Below, one piece after another: positions 17,453 to 25,603 of a DNA stretch of 64,000 nt. The notes beneath the pieces are model-generated. The model was not told where the DNA came from. It saw only the letters and a list, made by a program, of their open reading frames with translations, and did not search any database. Within the stretch, counting starts at the first letter, position 1. Each line of letters starts with the position of its first letter. The DNA is from Bradyrhizobium sp. MOS002 (GTDB lineage Bacteria; Pseudomonadota; Alphaproteobacteria; Rhizobiales; Xanthobacteraceae): contig NZ_PYFX01000015.1 in the NCBI RefSeq assembly GCF_003020115.1, forward strand, positions 1 through 64,000. The letters run 5' to 3'. The position numbers and the translations under genes were made by a program.

Positions 17453-17556
17453 GTTGGGCCCGCTTTACGCCGCCCAAAGGCATGACGCCGCCCTGCCGTA
17501 CCGGTGCAAGTCCGGTATGTCCCCAAATTTAATTCAATCTCCAAAGGGACATCAAA
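17453..17556 (+). promoter_or_regulatory. Conserved structured leader of the second flagellin mRNA
   Basis: This has the same layout as the first leader. Stem I is ttgggc (17454-17459) with gcccaa (17472-17477); the fifth pair is G-C here and A-T in copy 1, with loop sequences diverged. Stem II is taccgg (17499-17504) with ccggta (17512-17517), 7-nt loop. Stem III is tgtccc (17518-17523) with gggaca (17546-17551), covering the AAAGGGA ribosome-binding region before ATG 17557. The spacer inside stem III is shorter than in copy 1. Confidence 0.65.
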
Positions 17557-18471
17557 ATGGGTTCTAGCCTCCTCACCAACTCGTCTGCAATGACCGCGCT
17601 GCAGACCCTTCGCAACGTCAGCTCGCAGCTCGCGACCACGCAGAACCGGATCTCGACCGGCATGCGCGTGTCTACGGCCTCGGACAACGCTGCCTACTGG
17701 TCGATCGCGACGTCGATGCGCTCCGACAACGCCGCGCTTTCCGCGGTCTCCGACTCGCTCGGTCTGTCGGCTGCGACCGTCGACACCGAATATACCGCTC
17801 TGACCTCGGTCATCGGCGACAAAGACTCCGGCCTGACCAAGCTCCAGGCGCTGCTGGTCGAAGCCAAGACCGCCGGTATCGACCGGACCAAGATCCAGGC
17901 CGACATCACCCAGATCCAGCAGGACATGAAGCTCAAGGCCAACTCGGCGACCTTCAACGGCATCAACTGGCTGAGCACGACCGCCACCACGCCGACGACC
18001 TTCAACCTGGTGTCGTCGTACTCGCGTGTCGGCGGTACGCCCACCATCGGCTCCATCACCGTGACGACCGCGAACTACTCGCTCTACACCTCAACGCAGA
18101 CCGGTATTCTGGACACGGCGGCCAGCACGACCTCTCCGTCGATCAACACGATGAGCATCTCCGCGCTGACCGACTCGGCGGCTGACCAGACCACGCTCGA
18201 TGGCTACATCGCGCAGGTCACCGCCGGCATCAACTCGGTGGCCTCGGCCGCGGCCAATCTCGGTGCCGTCAAGAACCGCCTCGCGACCAACACTGAGTTC
18301 GTCAAGACCCTGATGGACTCCGTGGACCGCGGTGTCGGGCAGCTCGTCGACGCCGACATGAACGCGGAATCGACCCGCCTTCAGGCGCTCCAGACCCAGC
18401 AGCAGCTCGGTGTTCAGGCGCTCTCGATCGCCAACCAGAACAGCCAGAGCATCCTGTCGCTGTTCCGCTAA
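17557..18471 (+). CDS. lafA2: Flagellin (lateral-type), copy 2
   Basis: The 304-residue flagellin is nearly identical to copy 1 over most of its length. Differences cluster at the extreme N-terminus, around residues 120-135, a one-residue length change near 190 (AASTTS versus AGSSS), and the C-terminal helix. It has its own leader and its own downstream hairpin, so it is probably a separate transcript. Tandem flagellin duplication is normal in lateral systems of this genus. Confidence 0.93.
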   Translation: MGSSLLTNSSAMTALQTLRNVSSQLATTQNRISTGMRVSTASDNAAYWSIATSMRSDNAALSAVSDSLGLSAATVDTEYTALTSVIGDKDSGLTKLQALLVEAKTAGIDRTKIQADITQIQQDMKLKANSATFNGINWLSTTATTPTTFNLVSSYSRVGGTPTIGSITVTTANYSLYTSTQTGILDTAASTTSPSINTMSISALTDSAADQTTLDGYIAQVTAGINSVASAAANLGAVKNRLATNTEFVKTLMDSVDRGVGQLVDADMNAESTRLQALQTQQQLGVQALSIANQNSQSILSLFR

Positions 18472-18488
18472 GCCGCGGCTTCGAAAAC

Positions 18489-18514
18489 GACCGTGCTCCT
18501 CGGGGAGCACGGTC
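18489..18514 (+). terminator. Hairpin after flagellin copy 2
   Basis: An 11-bp perfect stem (gaccgtgctcc with ggagcacggtc) encloses a tcgg tetraloop, 18 bases after the flagellin stop. No clear T-run follows, so it may terminate transcription weakly or protect the 3' end. Confidence 0.65.
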
Positions 18515-18775
18515 TCCGCCATGAACGGCGGATCTGACGGCACACGACGTGTCCATATCGATCTCCTGACGCCACATTCCAGGCAACACGCCGTCGCCGA
18601 TCGCACCGCGATGCGACCGGCCGTCCGGTTGTTGCCGACGCGCGCGATTGCGTCACTCAGTCTCTTGTAAAATTGCAACGCCTCGCCGGCGAACCGACAC
18701 ATTCGTTGTCTCGCGCAACCTTCAGACAAGGTTGGCAGCAGAGTGTCCTCTACGTTCGCATTGGTACGAGGTCAC
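18515..18775. other. Intergenic region upstream of fliF
   Basis: About 260 bases lie between the flagellin hairpin and the fliF start. I see no gene and no certain promoter. An AT-rich patch (cttgtaaaattgcaacg at about 18664-18680) is the likeliest promoter position for the fliF operon. Confidence 0.4.
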
Positions 18776-20407
18776 ATGCTGCTCAGTCGTGCGCAGGTAC
18801 AACAACTGCTCAACAATCTGCTGGAGCTTGGGCCGCGACGCCTGATGGCCTTAGGATTGATCGGTTTCGCCGTTCTCGTCACCGTCGTCGGCGGCGCCTA
18901 TTATCTGAGCCGTCCCGAGTTTGAGACGCTCTATACGGGCCTTTCCCGCGAAGACGTGACGCGCATGGGTGCCGCGCTGCGCGAGCAGAACATTACCTTC
19001 GACGTCAATACAGCCGGCGACGCGGTCTCCGTGCGTCCGAGCCAGACCATGCAAGCGCGGATGCTGCTCGCCGAGAAGGGGCTGCCGACCAGCGCCAATT
19101 CCGGCTACGAGCTATTCGACAAGATCGGCTCGCTCGGTTTGACCTCATTCATGCAGGAGGTCACCAAGCTCCGGGCGCTGGAAGGCGAAATCGCCCGCAC
19201 AGTGCAGTTGATGAAGGGCGTGAAGGCGGCGCGGGTGCATATCGTGATGCCGGTGCGGGGGTCGTTCCGCGCGACGCAGCAGCCGCCTTCGGCATCGGTC
19301 GTGCTGCGCACCGACGGCGCGATCGAGGCACGCACGGCGCAGTCGATCCGTCATCTCGTCGCGGCGGCCATTCCGGGCATGAGTCGCGACAAGGTCACGG
19401 TGCTGGACGCCGACGGTTCGATGCTGCTTGCCGAGGAGGACGAGGCGACTGCTGCTCCGACCAAGATGGCGAGCCTGCAGAAGACGGTCGGCGGGATGGT
19501 GCAAGAGAACATCCGCAAGGCGCTGACGCCGTATCTGGGCCTCGACAATTTCGAAGTGAGCGTTGCATCGCAGCTCTCCACCGACAAGCGGCAGATCAAC
19601 GAAACCGTCTACGATCCCGAAAGCCGCGCCGAGCGTTCGGTCCGGAACGTCCGCGAGAACGAGAAGTCCCAGAACGCAGACCGTTCGCAGCCGACCACGG
19701 TGCAGCAGAACCTTCCCGACCAGCAGGTGAATGCCGGCGGCACCAAGAATTCCAGCGAGGACAAGACCCGCCGCGAGGACGTCACCAATTTCGAGGTCTC
19801 GTCCAAGACCACGACGACGGTGAGCGACGGCTATTCGGTGAAGAAGCTGTTCATTGCCGTGCTGGTCAATCGCGCACGGCTCATTGCCGACCTCGGGGAC
19901 AAGAGCAACCAGGCCATCGTCGACAGCAAGCTCGCCGAGATCAGCCAACTCGCGGCCACGGCCGGCGGGCTGGACAAGGCGCGCGGCGACCAGATCCAGG
20001 TGACGGCCGTCGATTTCATCGAAGGCTCGCGTGAACTGGCGCCGGTGCCGCCGATCAGCTTCGTCGAGATGATCAACAAGCAGCTCGGCAGCGTCATCAA
20101 CGCGGTCACGATCCTGGCGGTCGCTTCGATGCTGGTGTGGTTCGGACTTCGTCCTGCGGTCAACGGCATTTTGACCCATCGTGCGGCGCAGGAGCAGACC
20201 GATGCGGCGGAAGCTGCCCAGCTCGAGGCGGCCGCAGGCGCCCTTGCATTGGCGGACAGCGAGGAGGCCGAGCTCAACCTGGTCGAAGACCTCGAAGGCA
20301 AGATGCAGCGAACGCCGCAGAAGCGGTTGGAGCAGATCGTCCGTCTCGATCAGATGCAGGCGGCAGCGATCCTTAAAGACTGGATGCGACGCGAGGAGGC
20401 GGCATGA
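18776..20407 (+). CDS. fliF: Flagellar MS-ring protein FliF
   Basis: FliF forms the inner-membrane MS-ring and is the first structure assembled. The 543-residue protein has an N-terminal TM (LMALGLIGFAVLVTVVGGAYYL), periplasmic ring-building domains (FETLYTGLSREDVTRMGAALREQNI; ALEGEIARTVQLMKGVKAARVHIVMP), a second TM near residues 440-460 and a C-terminal FliG-binding tail. ATG 18776 (GAGG 5 bases upstream) is preferred; an in-frame GTG at 18743 would add 11 residues. Its stop overlaps the next gene as ATGA. Confidence 0.93.
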   Translation: MLLSRAQVQQLLNNLLELGPRRLMALGLIGFAVLVTVVGGAYYLSRPEFETLYTGLSREDVTRMGAALREQNITFDVNTAGDAVSVRPSQTMQARMLLAEKGLPTSANSGYELFDKIGSLGLTSFMQEVTKLRALEGEIARTVQLMKGVKAARVHIVMPVRGSFRATQQPPSASVVLRTDGAIEARTAQSIRHLVAAAIPGMSRDKVTVLDADGSMLLAEEDEATAAPTKMASLQKTVGGMVQENIRKALTPYLGLDNFEVSVASQLSTDKRQINETVYDPESRAERSVRNVRENEKSQNADRSQPTTVQQNLPDQQVNAGGTKNSSEDKTRREDVTNFEVSSKTTTTVSDGYSVKKLFIAVLVNRARLIADLGDKSNQAIVDSKLAEISQLAATAGGLDKARGDQIQVTAVDFIEGSRELAPVPPISFVEMINKQLGSVINAVTILAVASMLVWFGLRPAVNGILTHRAAQEQTDAAEAAQLEAAAGALALADSEEAELNLVEDLEGKMQRTPQKRLEQIVRLDQMQAAAILKDWMRREEAA

Positions 20408-21111
20408 ACGCGGCAATCGGAAAGCTCCTGACGCAGTTCGACGCGAACGGGCGAGTCAAATCGCCTCCGCCACCACCGCCGCCCAAAATCCAGGATGTGC
20501 TGACGAGGCCGAAGGAAGGCCGGCGGGAGCCTCAGCCGCAGCCCCAGACCCATTCGCAACCGCAGTTGCAGCCGCAGCTTCAGTCGCCGCCTCCGGCGCC
20601 GAAGGCGGAAGCCCCGGCGGCCAATCTCCTGGACGATGCCTTTCGGCGCGGCCATGCGGCCGGCGTAGCGGAGGGCGAGTCCAGGATCGCCGAGGAAAGA
20701 GTTCGCAGCGCGATCCGGCTCGGCGAAGAGCGGGCCAAGTGGTCTGACCAGCAGGCGGTTGCGGTCGTCAGCGGCTTCGAGACGGCTTGCCGCGAAATCG
20801 AGACCAACATCGCGAGCTCCGTTGCGCGGATATTGCTGCCGTTCCTCGCCGATGCGGTCCGCGACAAGGCGATCGGGTCGCTGGTCGAGCAGATTGCGGC
20901 GCTGACCGGCAATTCGCCGGTGCCGGTGTTCAAAGTCACGGGCCCGAGCGAACTGCTCGACCTGGTGAAGACGCAGCTCGGGACGGCTCGGCGAACGGGC
21001 TTCGAGTATGAGGCCGCCGATACTTTTGAGGTTCGCGTCGTGGCCGACCAGACCGTGATCGAGACGCAGATCACGGCCTGGAGCGAGCGCCTGAAAGAGG
21101 CGCGCCGGTAG
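20404..21111 (+). CDS. FliH-like export ATPase regulator (putative)
   Basis: The 235-residue protein has a proline/glutamine-rich N-terminus (about 20-75), an alanine/glutamate-rich helical middle (FRRGHAAGVAEGESRIAEERVRSAIRLGEERA) resembling the FliH coiled coil, and a C-terminal domain (about 120-235). It overlaps the fliF stop and precedes motB. No other FliH candidate is in the cluster, and FliI needs one. The call rests on position and architecture rather than a clear motif. Confidence 0.55.
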   Translation: MNAAIGKLLTQFDANGRVKSPPPPPPPKIQDVLTRPKEGRREPQPQPQTHSQPQLQPQLQSPPPAPKAEAPAANLLDDAFRRGHAAGVAEGESRIAEERVRSAIRLGEERAKWSDQQAVAVVSGFETACREIETNIASSVARILLPFLADAVRDKAIGSLVEQIAALTGNSPVPVFKVTGPSELLDLVKTQLGTARRTGFEYEAADTFEVRVVADQTVIETQITAWSERLKEARR

Positions 21112-21117
21112 TCCGTC

Positions 21118-22455
21118 ATGAATGAGGTCAAGTCAGAACTCGTCATCATCCGCCGGCGGAGCGCCTTCGACGACGAGAAGCCGCACGGCGGCGTCTGGAA
21201 GATCGCCTATGCGGACTTCATGACCGCGATGATGGCGTTCTTCCTGGTGATGTGGCTGATCAATGCGCTCAACCAGGATCAGAAGCAGGTGGTCGCGAGC
21301 TATTTCAATCCAATCAAGCTCGCGGAGAACGCACCTGCCCCGAAGGGGCTCAAGGATCTCTCCAAGAAGGAGCCGTCGTCGTTCGACGGCCAGGACGGCA
21401 GGCGCCAGCCGGGAGGACCGAGCGAGGAGCGTCGTGGTGACTCTCCGACGGCCGAGAAGCCGCCCTTCTACGAGGAGAAGGTCCTGTTCCGCGATCCCTA
21501 TACGACACTCGCCGAGATCGCCAGCAGCGCGAACCAGGCCTCGGGCCAGCGGCGCGCCGGCGCTCTGACGTCCGCCGAAGAGGATGGCCTCAAGGGAGGC
21601 GACGCCTACCGCGATCCGTTCGATCCCGGCTATTGGAAGCTTGCGCCGCAGGCAGCCAAGGATGCCGATCGCATCATCGAGGGCGAACCCAGGCCCGAGC
21701 CCAAGCCGAATGCGTCCGCGCGCGACACTGCGTCCGTCGCGGGCCAGGGCGAGCCGCAAGCACGCCGAGCCAGGCAGGACGATGCCGGCGGAAGCGTGGC
21801 GCCGAACGCCGATGCGTCGTCCGCAAGCCTGTCGCCCTTGCTGCCGCCAGGCCCCGCGCCGTCGCAGTCCTCACGCGAAGGGAGCGCGCAGCCGGGTGCC
21901 CAGGCTGGTAATCAAGCCAATGCCGCCGCGCAGCCGCGTCCCAACGACACGACGAAGGAGTCCGAGCCGCGCGACGCGGCTCAGGCCCAGCAACTAACGG
22001 TCAAACAGCTTCAATCGGCGATCGCGGATGCGCTGTCGGACGTCAAGGCCGGCGCGGGACCCGTGGCCGAGGTGCGTCAGGTCGAGGAAGGCCTGCTGAT
22101 CAGCCTGACCGACGATGCCAACTTCGGCATGTTCGCGGTCGGCTCGGCTGAGCCGCGGCCCGAACTCATCCGTGTGATCGACAAGATCGGCCCGCTGCTG
22201 ACGAAGCGTCCCGGCGTGATCATCGTCCGCGGCCACACCGATAATCGGCCGTACCGTTCGGAGACCTACGATAATTGGCGGCTGTCGACGGCCCGTGCGC
22301 AGATGGCCTATTACATGCTGGTCCGCTCCGGCGTCGATGCGCAGCGCATCGAGCATGTCGAGGGTTACGCCGATCGGCGGCCGAAACTTCAAAACGATCC
22401 CGCGGCCGCGCAGAATCGCCGGATCGAGATCATGGTCCGGGAGAAGCGTCCTTGA
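21118..22455 (+). CDS. motB: Flagellar stator protein MotB
   Basis: The 445-residue peptidoglycan-anchored stator has one TM (YADFMTAMMAFFLVMWLIN, about 31-49) with the ion-binding Asp33, then a long disordered acidic/proline-rich linker (about 70-290), then a C-terminal OmpA-like domain (VRGHTDNRPYRSETYDNWRLSTARA). The linker makes it about 140 residues longer than enteric MotB, in line with rhizobial MotB proteins, which work with MotC. Its stop overlaps the motC start. Confidence 0.93.
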   Translation: MNEVKSELVIIRRRSAFDDEKPHGGVWKIAYADFMTAMMAFFLVMWLINALNQDQKQVVASYFNPIKLAENAPAPKGLKDLSKKEPSSFDGQDGRRQPGGPSEERRGDSPTAEKPPFYEEKVLFRDPYTTLAEIASSANQASGQRRAGALTSAEEDGLKGGDAYRDPFDPGYWKLAPQAAKDADRIIEGEPRPEPKPNASARDTASVAGQGEPQARRARQDDAGGSVAPNADASSASLSPLLPPGPAPSQSSREGSAQPGAQAGNQANAAAQPRPNDTTKESEPRDAAQAQQLTVKQLQSAIADALSDVKAGAGPVAEVRQVEEGLLISLTDDANFGMFAVGSAEPRPELIRVIDKIGPLLTKRPGVIIVRGHTDNRPYRSETYDNWRLSTARAQMAYYMLVRSGVDAQRIEHVEGYADRRPKLQNDPAAAQNRRIEIMVREKRP

Positions 22456-23654
22456 TCAGGCCTGTTCTCCGCGCCGCGCTGCTGATGCTGCTGCCGTTCA
22501 CGGCGGCAGGCGCATTCGCCGAGCCGGCACCGACGCCGGCCCCGGCGGCATCGACATCGGGCGAGCCATACGAGCTCGTTCGCGCGTTGCAGACTGTGCA
22601 GGACGGCATCGCCAATGGGGATACCGCGGCGCACGGCAGCCACAGCGCACTGATCCGCCAGATCGGCGAAAAATTTCTCGCCGCCGATCCGGGCGTGTGG
22701 AGCAACCCGCAGAACGGCCAGGCCGCCGTCATCTACCTGCTCAGCGGCGGCGCGCCGCAAATCATCCGCAAGCTGCCGCGCGACAAGCTGAACGTCGACG
22801 GACGGCTGTTCGATGGCGCGCTCGCCTATGTCGAGGGTCGTCAGGACGAAGCGCGCGAACTGCTCAAGGACGTCAAGCCGCGGACGGTTCCGTCGGGCCT
22901 GGGCGGACAGCTCGCGCTGGTCCAGGGCGCCCTGTTCGCACGCGCCGAGGCATCGCTCGCGATCGAGCGTCTGGACGACGCGCGCCTGCTCCTGCCCGGC
23001 ACATTGGTGGAGGAGGCCGCGCTGCGGCGCGAGATCCTGTTGGTCGGGCAGGCCGAGGATTTCGACAAGTTCGAGTTCCTGACGCTGGCCTATATCCGGC
23101 ACTACCACAACTCGGTCTATGCCGGGGACTTCTGGCAACGCTTTGCCAACGGCCTGACGCAGTCGAGCCTCGCGCTCGACGAGCGTCGGTTTGCGCGGAT
23201 CGCCACCCTGCTGGAGCAGATCGACCGCGCGAGCCGCCTCAAGCTCTATCTCGTGATCGCGCGCACCGCGATGGTGCGCGGAGGGCTGGCCGTGACCCGG
23301 CTTGCCGGCGAACGCGCGCTGACGCTCAGCGCCGATGCCTCGGCGGAGCGCGAACGGGCGCATTTATTCCGCGGCGTGTCGCGGGCGCTCGCCGACGAAT
23401 ATGACGGCGGTCTCGCCGAGTTGAAGGCGCTCGACCGGTCGAAGCTGCCCGAGCGCGACATTCCCTTTCTCAATGCAACGGTGCAGCTAGCACTCGACGT
23501 TCGCAAGCCGTTCGCTGGCGGATCCGCCGCCGCAACCGACAAGCCTCCGGTCACGCCGGTGCGTCTCGATCTCGCGTCGTCGACCGCAACGCTTGCTCGC
23601 GCGCGGAAGCAGCTCGGCGAGCTCGAACTTCTCACCAGGGATCGCCGTCCATGA
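22452..23654 (+). CDS. motC: Periplasmic motility protein MotC
   Basis: The 400-residue secreted protein has a signal peptide (VLRAALLMLLPFTAAGAFAEP) and helical repeats rich in alanine and leucine. Its position after motB and before fliK is the rhizobial motB-motC-motD(fliK) order; MotC binds the MotB periplasmic part. The start is TTG 22452, overlapping the motB TGA, with GGGAG about 8 bases upstream. The same frame stays open upstream from 22275, but that part is inside motB. Confidence 0.8.
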   Translation: MIRPVLRAALLMLLPFTAAGAFAEPAPTPAPAASTSGEPYELVRALQTVQDGIANGDTAAHGSHSALIRQIGEKFLAADPGVWSNPQNGQAAVIYLLSGGAPQIIRKLPRDKLNVDGRLFDGALAYVEGRQDEARELLKDVKPRTVPSGLGGQLALVQGALFARAEASLAIERLDDARLLLPGTLVEEAALRREILLVGQAEDFDKFEFLTLAYIRHYHNSVYAGDFWQRFANGLTQSSLALDERRFARIATLLEQIDRASRLKLYLVIARTAMVRGGLAVTRLAGERALTLSADASAERERAHLFRGVSRALADEYDGGLAELKALDRSKLPERDIPFLNATVQLALDVRKPFAGGSAAATDKPPVTPVRLDLASSTATLARARKQLGELELLTRDRRP

Positions 23655-24976
23655 CGAAGCTCAGTGGAACCTCCGGTCAGGTCTTTTCGAGTCTCGCCGA
23701 AAGCCTCAACATGCGGGGCACATCGCGCTCCGGCAAGAGCGCCGGGGCGAAAGCGCAGGCGGACTCGTCCTTCAACGATCTGCTGCACACCGTCTCGAAT
23801 CTTGCGAAGCGGGCGCTCAACGACGAGGGCAGCGAGACGGCCGTAAAAGCCGGAACGCTGCGGACGCGCCTGGCGCACCAGAGCGGGAAGGGTAACGCGA
23901 ACGACGAGACGGTACACGAGCGTACCGAGGAGCCCAGAGCCAGCGAGACCTCCACCGAGAAATCTTCCGAAAAATCCGTCGGTCACACCGAGCAGGCCGA
24001 CGGCCAGAGCCGATCGAGCATCGCTGGGATCATCGGACAGGAGATCGTCGCCGGCCCGCCGGTCGTGATGCCGCAGATGCAAGCACCGGCCGGCGACAAG
24101 AAGGATGCGTCCGGGCGTGACGAGCGGTCTGCCACAACGAAGCGCGACGTTCCGGCCTTGGGCATGGCGAAGGCGACGACAGCCGAGCCCCCATCTCTCG
24201 AGGCTCCAACCACCGCGCATTCGCAGTCCGCGGCGTCGCACGCGACGGCTACCGACCAGGCGACGTCGCCGCAAGGCAGTGAGCCATCGCCGAAGCCAAC
24301 AGCACCCGGCTTCGAGGCCGTCGCGGCCAATGTCGAGCGTGCTGCCAAGGCTTCGGCGCGGGACGCATTGCCCGAGACGACCAAGGTCACCGTGGTCCAG
24401 CAAGAGACCCATCTGCCGCCGGCGCAGTTCAACGCTCCGCAACAGGTTGCCAACGCCGTTGTCGTCGAGCTGCAGGAATCTCCGGCAGCGGCGGCGTCCG
24501 CGGCTCCAGATCTTGCAGCCTCCCAAGCCAACGCGCCGGATCAGCCGCTCAAGATCCTGACCATCAATCTCGAGCCGCCGTCGCTCGGCAACGTCACCGT
24601 GCGCCTTCGTCTCGTCGGCAATGAAGTGTCCGTCCACCTCGCCGCCGAGCGGAAGGACACGAGCCAGATGCTGGACCAGCAGCGCGATTCGATCCGCGAC
24701 CTGATGCAGTCGGCGGGCTACGTCGCCGAAATTGCGCCCGTCCAGCACGGCTCGTTGGATGGATTCCAGAGCGGCTCCGGGCAGTCGCAGCCGCAGCTCT
24801 CGGGCCAGCAACAGCCATCGCCGCAGTCGCAAGGCACGTTCGACGGTACGAGCAATTCGTCGGGACAAGCGGACGGCGGCGCGAAGCAGGCCCGACAGGA
24901 GCGCCAGTCCAACCAGGAGACGCGTCATGACCAGGACGTGGCGCCGCAGATTCGTCGCGGCCCTGTTTATCTGTAA
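23651..24976 (+). CDS. fliK: Hook-length control protein FliK
   Basis: The 441-residue protein has a long low-complexity N-terminal two thirds and a C-terminal hook-length domain (about 300-360, LTINLEPPSLGNVTVRLRLVGNEVSVHLAAE..LRDLMQSAGY) followed by a glutamine/serine-rich tail. In Sinorhizobium the same position was once called motD. It should act on FlhB. It is coupled to motC by ATGA, and its 3' end is overlapped by the transglycosylase gene. Confidence 0.87.
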   Translation: MTKLSGTSGQVFSSLAESLNMRGTSRSGKSAGAKAQADSSFNDLLHTVSNLAKRALNDEGSETAVKAGTLRTRLAHQSGKGNANDETVHERTEEPRASETSTEKSSEKSVGHTEQADGQSRSSIAGIIGQEIVAGPPVVMPQMQAPAGDKKDASGRDERSATTKRDVPALGMAKATTAEPPSLEAPTTAHSQSAASHATATDQATSPQGSEPSPKPTAPGFEAVAANVERAAKASARDALPETTKVTVVQQETHLPPAQFNAPQQVANAVVVELQESPAAAASAAPDLAASQANAPDQPLKILTINLEPPSLGNVTVRLRLVGNEVSVHLAAERKDTSQMLDQQRDSIRDLMQSAGYVAEIAPVQHGSLDGFQSGSGQSQPQLSGQQQPSPQSQGTFDGTSNSSGQADGGAKQARQERQSNQETRHDQDVAPQIRRGPVYL

Positions 24977-25508
24977 CGCCGGCGCCGCAGCCGCGACGAC
25001 CGACAATGCGCGCCCGTGCGAGCGCGAGATGGCGCGTGCGTCCCAGCAGCACGGAATTCCGCTCGGCATTCTCTACGCAGTCGGCCTGACCGAGACCGGG
25101 CGGCGCGGCGCGCTTCATCCCTACGCGCTCGGCGCCGACGGACAGACCGTGTTCGCCAAGGACATGAACGACGCGATCGCGAACTTCGAAGCCATGCGAG
25201 CCAAGGGCGTCAAGCTGATCGACCTCGGCTGCATGCAGATCAACCACTACTATCACGGCGACAAATTCGCCTCGGTCCGGGCGATGTTCGATCCGGCTCG
25301 GAACGTCGACTACGCGGCGCGCTTCCTGAAGGAGCTGAAGCAGCGCGAAGGCAGCTGGACCATGGCAGTCGCCCGCTACAATGCGGGCCCCAACAACCAG
25401 CCGGCGCAGAAGCGCTACGTCTGTCACATCGTCGCGCATCTCGTCTCCAGCGGCTTCGGCGCGTGGACCGACAAGGCGCGCTCGTTCTGTCAGCCCAAAA
25501 CGACATGA
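24927..25508 (+). CDS. Lytic transglycosylase associated with the flagellar cluster
   Basis: The 193-residue secreted protein has a short signal sequence (RRFVAALFICNAGAAAA) and an SLT domain (catalytic Glu56 in GLTETGR; later GCMQINHYYHG and VARYNAGPNN). It probably opens peptidoglycan for the rod, because FlgJ here lacks a hydrolase domain. ATG 24927 overlaps fliK by 50 bases. Starting upstream would run further into fliK and lose the signal peptide. Confidence 0.85.
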   Translation: MTRTWRRRFVAALFICNAGAAAATTDNARPCEREMARASQQHGIPLGILYAVGLTETGRRGALHPYALGADGQTVFAKDMNDAIANFEAMRAKGVKLIDLGCMQINHYYHGDKFASVRAMFDPARNVDYAARFLKELKQREGSWTMAVARYNAGPNNQPAQKRYVCHIVAHLVSSGFGAWTDKARSFCQPKTT

Positions 25509-25603
25509 AGGGCCGACAGCAAGTTGTGTATCGCTCCCAATCATCAGCCCCGCGCAAGCAACAACCTCCATTGTAACTGCAACCTACCAAAGGAGCCCAA
25601 TTC

